Positions 40,659 to 49,506 of a stretch of DNA of 64,000 bases are shown piece after piece. The notes under the pieces were generated by a model that saw only the letters and a program-made list of their open reading frames with translations, ran no database searches and was not told the DNA's origin. Within the stretch, counting starts at the first letter, position 1. Each line of letters begins with the position of its first letter. The DNA comes from Burkholderiales bacterium 67-32. Its GTDB lineage: Bacteria; Pseudomonadota; Gammaproteobacteria; Burkholderiales; Burkholderiaceae_B. A program made the translations under genes and the position numbers. The stretch spans positions 1 to 64,000 of the forward strand of contig MKUP01000011.1 in assembly GCA_001898625.1 (NCBI GenBank), read 5' to 3'.

Positions 40659-42129
40659 TTGCATACCTCATCGTTCTGTCCGCACCGCAGATCAGCGGTA
40701 CCCGGTTGGCGTCCGTCACGACCGTTCCAAACGGGTACCGGATGCGCTCGACGCCATCGGCGGGGTCGTAGGCCAGATAGTTGCAGGCTTGTCCTGGCAC
40801 GAAGGAATTGGTGCCGATGGTGATGGCCGGGGTCGATGCCCAGCGGTTCACCTGCAAGCCCTGGGTGATCACGTCGCGGCTGGCGGTGATGTCACGATCG
40901 GCATGGACGTCGCGATCGGCATTGATGTCGCGGCCGGCACTGACATCGACCGAGGCACGGATATTGCGCCCGCCCAATATGTCAAGCCCCGCCAAGATGT
41001 TGTGCTCGACGCCGAGCGATCCATCCGTGGTGATATTGCCAACCGCATGGAAATTGCCCCCGGCCCGGATGTTCTGTGTCGTAGTCACATTGGCCGCGGT
41101 CAGCATGGCGGGCACGTTCATGTTGCCGTTCTGGTCCACCGCCAGCGCCACCCAGGCGCTGCCGTTGAAGGTGAAGGCGCGCGACAGGCCGGTCACCATG
41201 CGTACGTCGCCGGCCCGGTTGCCGGAAGACGGCAGGCCCGCGTAGCTTGCCACCGGATCCTTCCATTGCGAGGGATAGGACCAGACGCCGCCGGTGCCGC
41301 AAGTCAGGATGCTGCGCGTGGACGCGTCGATCGCCATGCCCGCCTCGGCCACGCCCGAAGCGTTCAGGCAGGACGAGCCCATCGTCACCAGCGCGGCGCT
41401 GGCCATCCGGACCGGCGTGTTCATGCGGTTCAGTTCCGGCCGGCCCGGCACCGCGTTTCGGTAGAGGAAATCGGCTCCCAGTTGGTCCGGGCCGTCGTGG
41501 AACAGGTTGGACGCCAGGCGGCCGCCGTCGGCCGCCGCGCCGTTCAAGGCGGTGGTGCCGGCACAAGTCGCCGAACGGAAGCTGGCGGTGCTGCTGCTCC
41601 AGTTCGCGCCCCTGGCCGTGCCGGTGGCACGGATGCTGATATAGCCGCCGCCGGGCCCGGCGTTGGCGGCGATCGTGGCGATCAAGCCGTCAGGGATCTG
41701 CTTGCCGCCGCGGGTGACCGCCAGCGCGTCGAACCTGCCCGGATTGCCGGCGGGATCGGGGCGGCGTATCAATACGCACGGCGTCTGCTCATAGATATTC
41801 TGGGTGGCGAAGCCCGCCGGCAGGAAGCGGCCCGAGATCAACTGCGGTACGGTCACGGCCACCAGCGACGCGGCGGCCGGCAGCGCGGTCTGCAAACTGG
41901 CGCTGTTGGCGGCAATGTACTTCTGCCCGGCCGCGGCAATCTGGGATTGATGATAGGAAGCCTGCTGCCCCTTCATGTCTTCCAACGACGTATCCACCAG
42001 CGCAGTCAGCCCCAGCAACAGCACCGCGCCGATAGCCAGTGCGCCGAGTACCTCCAGCAGGGCGACGCCTTGCTGGCGCGGGTGCCGGGCACATGCCCGG
42101 GACGGCATCTTGATCGGTATGTTGGTCAT
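40639..42129 (-). CDS. pilV: Type IVb minor pilin / tip adhesin
   Basis: A 496-residue prepilin. The cleavage site is after Gly in RQQG, followed by VALLEVLGALAIGAVLLLG with Glu at +5. The long C-terminal part includes a shufflon-type PilV N domain and, at residues 348-419, twelve hexads of the form [ILV]xAGxD that should build a beta-roll. The tail contains two Cys (QACNYLAYD and LICGADR). PilV sits at the tip of R64-type thin pili and recognises the recipient or host surface. ATG overlaps the pilM stop by 4 bp. Confidence 0.88.
   Translation of the reverse strand: MTNIPIKMPSRACARHPRQQGVALLEVLGALAIGAVLLLGLTALVDTSLEDMKGQQASYHQSQIAAAGQKYIAANSASLQTALPAAASLVAVTVPQLISGRFLPAGFATQNIYEQTPCVLIRRPDPAGNPGRFDALAVTRGGKQIPDGLIATIAANAGPGGGYISIRATGTARGANWSSSTASFRSATCAGTTALNGAAADGGRLASNLFHDGPDQLGADFLYRNAVPGRPELNRMNTPVRMASAALVTMGSSCLNASGVAEAGMAIDASTRSILTCGTGGVWSYPSQWKDPVASYAGLPSSGNRAGDVRMVTGLSRAFTFNGSAWVALAVDQNGNMNVPAMLTAANVTTTQNIRAGGNFHAVGNITTDGSLGVEHNILAGLDILGGRNIRASVDVSAGRDINADRDVHADRDITASRDVITQGLQVNRWASTPAITIGTNSFVPGQACNYLAYDPADGVERIRYPFGTVVTDANRVPLICGADRTMRYANGTYRP
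40873..41088 (-). repeat. Hexad repeat region of PilV
   Basis: Codes for about twelve consecutive six-residue units (for example ILAGLD, VSAGRD, INADRD, VHADRD, ITASRD) spaced exactly 18 bp apart. The recurring gat-g-cgcgatc type bases on the plus strand show expansion by duplication. Confidence 0.8.
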
Positions 42130-42623
42130 TTCGTCATCGCGATCCAGACGGGGGCGCCGTCCGGTATCGACCTTCCTGAAAGGGCGGAAATCGGAATGCC
42201 GGTATTGCCGTGCACCGGCGACTGCAAGGTGGCCGAGTTGCCGTCGTAGACGCCCAGCAGCACCGAATGGCGGGCCAGCCGCACCAGCTCGCCGGCCAGG
42301 CTCCTGTCCGGCACGCCCAGCGCGTAGACATAGATCACGCCATTGGCATCGCGGTAGTTGCTCCAGGCCAAGGCGCCGCCTTGCTGGTACATCCGGGTCC
42401 AGGCCGGCAGATAGCCGCTGCTCCTGAGCGTGGCCGCGGCCACGCTGGTCGCGCGCAGGTCATGCGCGCTGAAGTAGTCGATCACTGCCTGGCGATAGAT
42501 GCCCATCTCGGCGGCATTGCTGGCGTCCAGGCTGCCCTGGACGGCATCCAGCGTCTGCACATTCCTGGTGGTGTAGACGCCGGCCACCGCGATCAGGATG
42601 ACCAGCACGGCGACATTCCACAT
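42126..42623 (-). CDS. pilM: Type IVb pilus biogenesis protein PilM
   Basis: A 165-residue protein with one N-terminal membrane helix (MWNVAVLVILIAVAGVYTTRN) and a soluble domain of the R64 PilM type (AEMGIYRQAVIDYFSAHDLRA, GYLPAWTRMYQQGG). Its role in R64-type pili is poorly known. CAGGAG precedes ATG 42623. It lies between pilS and pilV, whereas in plasmid R64 pilM precedes pilN. Confidence 0.78.
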   Translation of the reverse strand: MWNVAVLVILIAVAGVYTTRNVQTLDAVQGSLDASNAAEMGIYRQAVIDYFSAHDLRATSVAAATLRSSGYLPAWTRMYQQGGALAWSNYRDANGVIYVYALGVPDRSLAGELVRLARHSVLLGVYDGNSATLQSPVHGNTGIPISALSGRSIPDGAPVWIAMTK

Positions 42624-42694
42624 ACGCGGCTCCTGGGAAGGGATTCCGCGCGGCGGCGTGACGCCGCCGCGCGAGGCCCTGTGGTCGCAACAGC

Positions 42695-43255
42695 TCAGGT
42701 CGAGGTGAAAACAATGACGTTGTCGATGATCCCTGTGCACTGTCCCGTGGCTGTGGCCGCGGTGACCGGGAAGACGTCCAGCGCCGTATCTCCGTTAACA
42801 GCGATCGATGTCCAGCCGTTGGCACCGGACAGTATCCCTACGCACACTTCCTTGGGCACCGCCGGATAAGTGATCGTGAAGCCGGTAGGAGCGCTACCGA
42901 TCGACACATCCCCGCGCCAGCTATTGGTCAAAGCGCTGGTGGCCGGGTTCACACTCAACGTACCAGGCACGGCCTTGGCGGCAACCAACGTGGCCACTAT
43001 TCCAGTAGTCGGATAGGGCTGCCCCAGATACAACTTGCGAACCGCCGTGCGCAAACCAATCACTTCCTCCGTGGCCTGATTCGCCTTGGCGCTGCCGAAC
43101 GCCCCCGTCAGCAGCGAAATGGCGCCCACCACCACGATGGCCGCGATGCCCAGGTAGGCGATGCCTTCCAGCAGCGACGCGCCGCGCTGGCGATGCCGCG
43201 CGTTGTCGGAGCGGATGGGCTGGTCTTGCAGACTGCTCAGTGTTTCGACGTGCAT
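42695..43255 (-). CDS. pilS: Type IVb major pilin
   Basis: A 186-residue prepilin with a 25-residue leader ending RQRG, then ASLLEGIAYLGIAAIVVVGAISLL with Glu at +5. The long leader and the two C-terminal Cys (KEVCVGIL and GQCTGIID), which can form the D-region disulfide, are type IVb marks. A prepilin peptidase is needed for cleavage but is not in this window. The pilin polymerises into the pilus shaft. Confidence 0.9.
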   Translation of the reverse strand: MHVETLSSLQDQPIRSDNARHRQRGASLLEGIAYLGIAAIVVVGAISLLTGAFGSAKANQATEEVIGLRTAVRKLYLGQPYPTTGIVATLVAAKAVPGTLSVNPATSALTNSWRGDVSIGSAPTGFTITYPAVPKEVCVGILSGANGWTSIAVNGDTALDVFPVTAATATGQCTGIIDNVIVFTST

Positions 43256-43282
43256 GATTGACCTTTTGTCAAAGTTGAACGA

Positions 43283-44356
43283 CTAACGTGCGCGGGCAAG
43301 CGCCGCGATTTCCTGCTGGATGCCGAAGAAGCCGACCACCAGCCAGCCGATGACCATAGCCATGGTCACGATGGCAAAGCCGTTGAGCGTCTTCATGCGA
43401 AGAGAAACGACCTCCACCCCCCGCTCCACCCACTCATCCGCCATCAGCTTCACGGCCTGGGCGAATCCCTTGTATTCCGCGTACACGCAAAGGTCGTCGA
43501 TGACCTCCCGCGACGGGAATCCATATCTTGTGTTGCGTAGAGCCTCGCCGCAGTTCAGTCCCGAGCGCACGCCCAGGAGCGCGCCGTCCAGGCGCTCCCT
43601 CAGCCATGGCTGCGCCGAGTGGGACAAGCGCATCAAGGCCTTCTCCACCGTCACGCCGGCACCTTGCAGGGCCGAGAACGCCATCAGGAAACCGCTGCCC
43701 ACCATCAGCCGGTAGATCGAGTACGGCGGGATGTGGTCGGCCCAGACCCGCAGCGTGCCGCGCCAGCGCGGCAGGGAGACGAACATCAGCACCAGCAGGA
43801 GGCCCAGCGCCGCCAGCGTGTACCCCATCCAGTTCTGGACCCATATCGACATCAGGTACAACGACCGCGCCGCGCCTTTCCAGGCGGCCGGATCCGTCAT
43901 CATCGCGAACTGGGGAATCACCTTGGTACCGAACAGGTACACGTAGACCAGCACCAATCCCAGGATGGCCAGCGGATACGCCATGCCCCCCACGATGACG
44001 GCTTGGATCTTCTTGCGCGCCTGTACCACGGTCACGACCGCGAGCAGCGTCTGTTCCAACTGGCCGGACTGCTCGCCGGCCATCAATATCATCTGCTCGG
44101 TCCTGGGCACCCAGCCTTCCAGCGTCTCCGAAAACAGCCGGCCGTTCTGCACGCCGCGCCGGCAGTCGTTCAGGATGACGGCCAGCGGCTCCCTGGGCCG
44201 CTGGCCCTGGCGTGACTCGCGATGGTGCAACTCCTCCAGCACCCTGAGCAGGGGCAGGCCGTTGGCCAGCATCGTGGACATCTTGCGATACAGGCGCAGC
44301 CGCGCGGTATCGGTGAACTGGGTCCTGGCCCACAAGCGATTGACATCAGGTAGCAT
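43283..44356 (-). CDS. pilR: Pilus inner-membrane platform protein (GspF family)
   Basis: A 357-residue polytopic protein with two T2SSF domains: LRLYRKMSTMLANGLPLLRVLEELHHRES and ... FLMAFSALQGAGVTVEKALMRLSHSAQPWLRERLDGALLGVRSGL. Membrane helices lie near residues 155-175, 200-220 and 320-345. It anchors the assembly ATPase PilQ. ATG 44356 overlaps the pilQ end by 11 bp. Confidence 0.88.
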   Translation of the reverse strand: MLPDVNRLWARTQFTDTARLRLYRKMSTMLANGLPLLRVLEELHHRESRQGQRPREPLAVILNDCRRGVQNGRLFSETLEGWVPRTEQMILMAGEQSGQLEQTLLAVVTVVQARKKIQAVIVGGMAYPLAILGLVLVYVYLFGTKVIPQFAMMTDPAAWKGAARSLYLMSIWVQNWMGYTLAALGLLLVLMFVSLPRWRGTLRVWADHIPPYSIYRLMVGSGFLMAFSALQGAGVTVEKALMRLSHSAQPWLRERLDGALLGVRSGLNCGEALRNTRYGFPSREVIDDLCVYAEYKGFAQAVKLMADEWVERGVEVVSLRMKTLNGFAIVTMAMVIGWLVVGFFGIQQEIAALARAR

Positions 44357-45962
44357 GGGCGCCCTCCACGACGCTGAGGAACGGTTGCACGCGGCCGCGC
44401 TCCTGGACCAGGTGGCCGACCACCTTCTCGGCCATGCGCGGATCCAGCTCGCCTGCGGCGATCTTCCCGATGGCATGCTCCAGCATGGTCTGCCCGCCCA
44501 GTTCGCTCATCCAGTAGGCCAGCGCCTCGGTTTTTTCGCCCTGGCGCACCAGCCGGAAGAAGCGGTCGTCGGGGATGATGATCTCGGCCACGACGGTGCG
44601 GCCCACGGTGCCGTGTCCCGTGCATTGGTCGCAGCCGTCGCCCGTCACGCACACGCCCTCCAGCGTGGGCGACACCGCCTGCCGCACCCGGGCCAGCATG
44701 GCCGCGGGAATGGCTTCCGGATGCCGCGCCAGCGGGCGCTTGCAGCAAGGGCAAAGTTTCTTGACCAGGCGCTGGCTGATCAGACCGGTCACCACGGTGT
44801 GGTCGGCCACCAGGCTGGCGGGCAGCCCCAGGTCGAGCAGCCGGTCGACGATGGCCAGCGCGCCGTTGGCATGCACCGTGGTCCACACCTGGTGGCCGGT
44901 CATCGCGCCGCGCAGAGCGTTCTGGGCGGAGGCGCGGTCACGCACCTCGCCGATCATGATCGTGTCCGGATCCAGCCGCATGGCGTTGGAAATGGCGGCG
45001 GCAAAAGCGCGCGAACGCTCATCCTCGTTGCCGGCATTGGTTACCGCGGTCTGCACCGCGCCCTCGATCGGGTACTCCACCGGGTCCTCGACGGTCAGCA
45101 CGTGCAGCCGGCCCTCGGCCTCCAGGATTTCGCCGGAAAGAATGCGCTGCAACGTGGTCGACTTGCCCGAGCCGGTCGGTCCGCTGATGATGTTCATGCC
45201 GATCGGCTGCTCCTTGAGTTTTTGCAACGCGGCGGCGTGCTCCTCGCTGAAGCCCAGCGGGCGCAGGTCGATGTTGTCGCCGGCGTCGTTGTACAGAAGA
45301 CGCAGCACCATCAGCGAACCGTCGCTGGTGGGCACCGTCGCGATGCGCACGCCGTACAGCGCCGGCGGCAGCTTGTCGCGATCGGAGATGGCCGCGTCCT
45401 GCCGCTCGGTCGGTTTGTAGGAGCTGTCCGAGACCGAGGTCATCGCGCCATACAACGTCGCCAGCAGGCGTTCGCCGTACTCGCGCGTCTGCCCGCCCAC
45501 CGGCGCCAGGTCGTTGTGGATGCGGAAGTAGATTTCGGTGGCGTTCTTGCGCACGCGCAGGTGGATGTCCGAAGCGCGCGAGCGGCAGGCCTTGTTGAGC
45601 AGGTCCTTGGCGACGACCTGCATCATGGTGTGTTCCTGGTGCCGGGTTTCGGACGACACCCCGCCGAGCCGGTTCAGGCGGCGGATCACCTCCATGCCGC
45701 TGGGCACCAGCTCGAACTGCCGGCCCAGGCGCCCCAGCCGCCCGGCATAGGACAGCACGTGCGGATTGAGCTCCTGGCCAGCCGCCACCAGCAGCCGGCC
45801 GTCGGCCAGCAAGCACAGCAGCTTGCGCTCTTCCTCGCCGGCCTCCAGCACGCCGGCGTGGCTGAGGATCTCGGCGCCGCCGAAGCCCGGCACATCGCCC
45901 GCCACGCCGGTGCCGGGCTGGACCGGAGCCTGTTCGCGCCGCCTGACCAGGCCCAGCTTCAT
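44346..45962 (-). CDS. pilQ: Pilus assembly ATPase (GspE family)
   Basis: A 538-residue ATPase. Walker A GPTGSGKST, Asp box LTVEDPVEYPI, Walker B IMIGEVRDRASAQ and His box TTVHANG are all present, as is the tetracysteine zinc motif CPCCKRP...CDQC that marks GspE/PilB-type assembly ATPases. It drives pilin polymerisation from the cytoplasm. ATG overlaps the pilP stop (ATGA). In R64 nomenclature PilQ is the ATPase, unlike the secretin PilQ of type IVa pili. Confidence 0.92.
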   Translation of the reverse strand: MKLGLVRRREQAPVQPGTGVAGDVPGFGGAEILSHAGVLEAGEEERKLLCLLADGRLLVAAGQELNPHVLSYAGRLGRLGRQFELVPSGMEVIRRLNRLGGVSSETRHQEHTMMQVVAKDLLNKACRSRASDIHLRVRKNATEIYFRIHNDLAPVGGQTREYGERLLATLYGAMTSVSDSSYKPTERQDAAISDRDKLPPALYGVRIATVPTSDGSLMVLRLLYNDAGDNIDLRPLGFSEEHAAALQKLKEQPIGMNIISGPTGSGKSTTLQRILSGEILEAEGRLHVLTVEDPVEYPIEGAVQTAVTNAGNEDERSRAFAAAISNAMRLDPDTIMIGEVRDRASAQNALRGAMTGHQVWTTVHANGALAIVDRLLDLGLPASLVADHTVVTGLISQRLVKKLCPCCKRPLARHPEAIPAAMLARVRQAVSPTLEGVCVTGDGCDQCTGHGTVGRTVVAEIIIPDDRFFRLVRQGEKTEALAYWMSELGGQTMLEHAIGKIAAGELDPRMAEKVVGHLVQERGRVQPFLSVVEGAHAT

Positions 45963-46450
45963 CTTCCCGCCCCCGGCCGCGCCACACCCGGCGCTGGCGC
46001 GACGACGGCGGAATTGAGGCCGCCCTGGCCCGCCGCGTGCGCGGCCAGGCGAATCCTCTTGCCGCCCGACTGGGCCATGACTTCGCGCGGCGCGATGGAA
46101 AGGATCTTCATGCCGCCCGGCAGGGTGTCGCCCTGCTGGACATCGACAAGGCTGCCATCGTTCAGCTGCAGCGTGGCGTACAAGCGCCCGCCCACTCCCT
46201 CGATGGCCCGGACCACCGGATCGCCGATGACCTCTGCCTGGTTCAGCGTCGCCATCAGGCTCTGCCTGGCGGCGATTTCGTTCTGCTTGCCCAGGATGCT
46301 GGACTGCACATCCAGCAGTCTTTCGCGCGCCTTCAGGACCATGGTCTCGGCCTCGAGGCGGGTCAGACTGTCGGCGGTACTTTCGGCCCTCGCAGGCTGC
46401 GCGGTCCAGGCCACCAGCGCCAACAGCGCGATAAAGTGTTTACTCCGCAT
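45959..46450 (-). CDS. pilP: Type IVb pilus biogenesis protein PilP
   Basis: A 163-residue exported protein (signal peptide to ARA at residue 22) with a helical N-terminal segment and an HR-like beta domain (LYATLQLNDGSLVDVQQGDTLPGGMKILSIAPREVMAQSGGKRIRLA). It is of the kind that links inner-membrane platform proteins to the secretin. The C-terminal 20 residues are Ala/Pro/Gly-rich. Confidence 0.82.
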   Translation of the reverse strand: MRSKHFIALLALVAWTAQPARAESTADSLTRLEAETMVLKARERLLDVQSSILGKQNEIAARQSLMATLNQAEVIGDPVVRAIEGVGGRLYATLQLNDGSLVDVQQGDTLPGGMKILSIAPREVMAQSGGKRIRLAAHAAGQGGLNSAVVAPAPGVARPGAGR

Positions 46451-47705
46451 AGATCGTTCCCTCCATGGTCCATTGGGACCCTTGATAGACCATCCGATCG
46501 ACCCTTATGCCCGGTCGGTCGAGCAGTCGCGCGATTTCCTGGGGTTCGACGCCGCCGTTCTGCAGCGAGAACGAATAGCCGCGCCAGCTTTGCGGCGGCG
46601 GTGGCGGGTCCGTATGAACCACGGGAACCGGCACCGCCGTCACCTTGATGGGCACGCCCATCATCTGCATGTGCGACAACACCGGCTCCAGCGCGCGGCG
46701 GCGGTCCAACAGGTCCTCGGCCGGGCTGGTCGGCAGTTGCAACGGCTGGACATAGTTGGCGCGTTCACCGGACGGTTCCACGTCAACGTCGGGAACCCGG
46801 TCGCGCAGCATGGCGACGGAAGACTCGCCACGCCGCCAGGCATGGACCGATTGCTTCTGCGTGCAGGTATAGGACTCCAGCTGCCAGCCGCCCGCGGTCG
46901 GATGGCGGAACGCCTGCATGCAGGCGCGTGCCAGGGCCGGCGGCGCTGGGCGCTTGTCCCAGGGCCGCACCACCACCGCCGCGGGCGCTTCGCGCAGGAT
47001 GCGCTCGCGCACCAGTTGCATGGCGAGTTCGCGTTCGCGCTCGGTCAGGTCGCGCTGGTGCAGCATCCAGGCATAGCCGCCGCCCGCCGCCAGTACGGCC
47101 ACGCCGGCCACGATCAGGTGCGTGCGGGACAGGCGTCCGCCTATGCGCCGCAAAGCCGCCCGGCGCTGGGCGCGCAGGCTTCCGTCCGCTTTCTGCGGGA
47201 TGAAGCTGCGGATCTCGCGCATCTGGAAATTGTGGAAGCCGAAGGCCCGCAACTCCTCCTCGCCGACCACCACGTTCCAGCCGCCCAGCGCGTAGTCGCT
47301 TTGCAGGCGTTCCAGCACTTCCTCCCTGCTGCCGGCGAAATCGCCGTTGGGCAGGAAGTTCGCGTCGCGCACCGCGAAGTACACCCAGCAGCCGTCGGGC
47401 AGCTTGAAGGCACCCAGCCAGTTGTGCACGGGCTGCTGTTCGCCGTCGTAGAAGGCGCCTTCGCTGGCCATGGTCCGCGAGACCACCGCCGCCAGGGAAT
47501 ACATGCCGGGCCTGGCGCCGTCGCGGGTCTGCGCGAAGCCCGCCTGAGCCGTGGTGTGGTCCATGCGGACCACCATCAGGTCGGCGTCGATCTTGCGTCC
47601 CAGGTCGACGGCTTCCCGTTCGAGCTCGCGGGGCCTGGAGAGCGATTGCCAGAACAGGCCGCAGACGTAGCGGTACTTGTCCAGGTTGGTGATGTGGATG
47701 GTCAT
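46440..47705 (-). CDS. pilO: Type IVb pilus biogenesis protein PilO (PilO2 family)
   Basis: A 421-residue bitopic protein. It has a cytoplasmic actin-like region of about 200 residues (ITNLDKYRYVCGLFWQSL, GARPGMYSLAAVVS), a single membrane helix at about 205-225 (HLIVAGVAVLAAGGGYAWML), then a periplasmic domain ending in YSFSLQNGGVEPQEIARLLDRPGI. It replaces the separate PilM/PilN/PilO complex of type IVa systems. It overlaps pilP by 11 bp. Confidence 0.82.
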   Translation of the reverse strand: MTIHITNLDKYRYVCGLFWQSLSRPRELEREAVDLGRKIDADLMVVRMDHTTAQAGFAQTRDGARPGMYSLAAVVSRTMASEGAFYDGEQQPVHNWLGAFKLPDGCWVYFAVRDANFLPNGDFAGSREEVLERLQSDYALGGWNVVVGEEELRAFGFHNFQMREIRSFIPQKADGSLRAQRRAALRRIGGRLSRTHLIVAGVAVLAAGGGYAWMLHQRDLTERERELAMQLVRERILREAPAAVVVRPWDKRPAPPALARACMQAFRHPTAGGWQLESYTCTQKQSVHAWRRGESSVAMLRDRVPDVDVEPSGERANYVQPLQLPTSPAEDLLDRRRALEPVLSHMQMMGVPIKVTAVPVPVVHTDPPPPPQSWRGYSFSLQNGGVEPQEIARLLDRPGIRVDRMVYQGSQWTMEGTIYAE

Positions 47706-47718
47706 GTCGGCTCGGCGC

Positions 47719-49506
47719 TCAAGAGGCGGACATGGCCACCGGCGTGATCAGGACCACGATCACTTCCTTGCTGGAGCTGGCCGACAGGCCGCCGCCCAGC
47801 GCCAGGTTCCTGGGGTCGCCCAGCCCTGCCCGGTCCAGGTTGTCGTCGGTCTGTTCGAAGCCGCTGATGATCAGGGTTTCGTTCGACTTCATCGCCACCC
47901 GCTGCAGGAAATTGCGGGTGTCCAGTTCGGGCGACTCGATCTGCGAGGTCACTGCCCCGCCTTCGCCAGTGGTGCCGACGATGGTGCGGATGCGCCGCAG
48001 GGTCGAGATATCCGTGGAGAACTGCAGCATGACGGTGCCGTTCGTCAACACATGCGGCAGGATGCTCATGTTGAAACCGGACGTCACCACCCCGGGCGTC
48101 AGCGAGGTGGTGGTGCCGACCTGCGCCACCAGCGAACTCTGCAGCGATTGCAGGTAGCTGGTCTGGCGCGCCACCTGCACCGGCACCGGCTGGTTGTTCA
48201 GCGTGACCACCGAGGCGGTGGTCTGCCGGCGTACCTTGCCCTGCTCGGACAAGGCCTGGATCACCGCCTGGCTGCCGGCCAGCCGGGACGTACTGCCGCC
48301 GGGGATGCCGGCGGTCAGAGATATCAGGCCGGTGCTGGCGGCGCCTTCGTACACATTGGAAATGCCGAACCTGCGGTTCAGGCTCTGGTAGACGGCGGTC
48401 CAGTTGATACCGTACTGATCCGTATCCCTGAGGGTGACCGACAGCACGGTCACGTTGATGGCGATCTGGCGCGACAGCGACTTGTTCTCGCTGTCGATAT
48501 AGGTCGCGATGCGGTCCAGCGAATCAGGAGTATCGACCACCGTGATCGACCCCGTGGCCGGGGAAGCCAGCACCTTGCCGTAGGGCGAGAGCATGACCTT
48601 GATCGCTTCCTCGATGCTGGTGTAGACCGACAGCCGGGATGCCACGGCGGTGTTCTGCGTATTGCTGGCGTTCACGCCGGTACGACCCGCCCCGCCGCCG
48701 CTGCCTCCCCCTCCACTACCGCCCCCACCTCCGCCGCCGGCCGTACCGCCCGTGCTGGTGGCGCCGCTGGTCACGCTGGCGGAAAAGCTCGAATCGCCGG
48801 GAATGGCGCTGATCTGGAAACTGCGGGCTTCGGTGTGAAAGAACTGGATCGTGCCTTCGGCATATTTCCACGACACGCCGAAGCGCGCCGCGACGGTATC
48901 CAGCAAGCCCTTGAGCGAGCCGCCGCTATAGGCGATGCGTACGCCGCTGGCCATATCGCCGAAAGCCGGCTGGACAGAAACGGCGTTGGTGCTCGCGGCC
49001 GGGCCGCGGCCAGGTTGCGCTCCACCGGCCTGCGTCTCGCCCGGCAGGCCCGCCGGTAGCGGCAGCATGGCCGCGGCGCTTCCGGCCGTGCCACGCCCTG
49101 GCTGACCGCCCGTGCCGCGAGCGCGGAACGCCGCCGACGAGGCCTCCAACGCGTCCGGCGACACTTTGCTCGGCACCCCCGAGCGCAGCGTAATACGTTC
49201 GGCCAGTTCGGTCAGGGAGCCGATGGTGCGATCGAACGTGGTCGGCTCATTGAAGATCTGCGGTAGTGAAGACTGTCCCCGCTTGATCGCGGTCCTTCCC
49301 AGCCAGATCCCGGATTCGTGCACCACCAGCGGCTTGGCCGGCAGTACCGCACCCGGCGCGGTGCTGCCGACATCGCGCGCGAGCTCACTGGTCCTGGCGG
49401 ATTCCCGGTCGACCAGGCCGTCGATCTTCTCGACCAGTCCGCCGCAGCCCGCGACCAGCGCGGCCAACGGCAACAGCGCCAACAATTGAATGGATCGGGC
49501 CTTCAT
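47719..49506 (-). CDS. pilN: Type IVb pilus secretin
   Basis: A 595-residue outer-membrane secretin lipoprotein: lipobox LVAGC at about residue 21, then a Pro/Gly/Ala-rich segment, an STN-like N0 domain (SGGSLKGLLDTVAARFGVSWKYAEGTIQFF), a run of about 22 Gly/Ser residues, and the secretin domain (ITVVDTPDSLDRIATYIDSEN..., NETLIISGFEQTDDN). It forms the ring through which the pilus exits. Its Gly/Ser linker is unusually long. It overlaps the preceding gene by one base (TAATG). Confidence 0.92.
   Translation of the reverse strand: MKARSIQLLALLPLAALVAGCGGLVEKIDGLVDRESARTSELARDVGSTAPGAVLPAKPLVVHESGIWLGRTAIKRGQSSLPQIFNEPTTFDRTIGSLTELAERITLRSGVPSKVSPDALEASSAAFRARGTGGQPGRGTAGSAAAMLPLPAGLPGETQAGGAQPGRGPAASTNAVSVQPAFGDMASGVRIAYSGGSLKGLLDTVAARFGVSWKYAEGTIQFFHTEARSFQISAIPGDSSFSASVTSGATSTGGTAGGGGGGGSGGGGSGGGAGRTGVNASNTQNTAVASRLSVYTSIEEAIKVMLSPYGKVLASPATGSITVVDTPDSLDRIATYIDSENKSLSRQIAINVTVLSVTLRDTDQYGINWTAVYQSLNRRFGISNVYEGAASTGLISLTAGIPGGSTSRLAGSQAVIQALSEQGKVRRQTTASVVTLNNQPVPVQVARQTSYLQSLQSSLVAQVGTTTSLTPGVVTSGFNMSILPHVLTNGTVMLQFSTDISTLRRIRTIVGTTGEGGAVTSQIESPELDTRNFLQRVAMKSNETLIISGFEQTDDNLDRAGLGDPRNLALGGGLSASSSKEVIVVLITPVAMSAS

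Noticed and set aside
40639-42129. Shufflon at pilV
   Set aside because: No Rci-type recombinase gene and no inverted short repeats dividing alternative C-terminal segments were seen.
43965-47747. Very long open frame on the plus strand (over 1200 codons) across the pilus genes
   Set aside because: It lies entirely opposite pilO, pilP, pilQ and pilR, which have clear domains. It is an antisense artefact of high-GC codon use.
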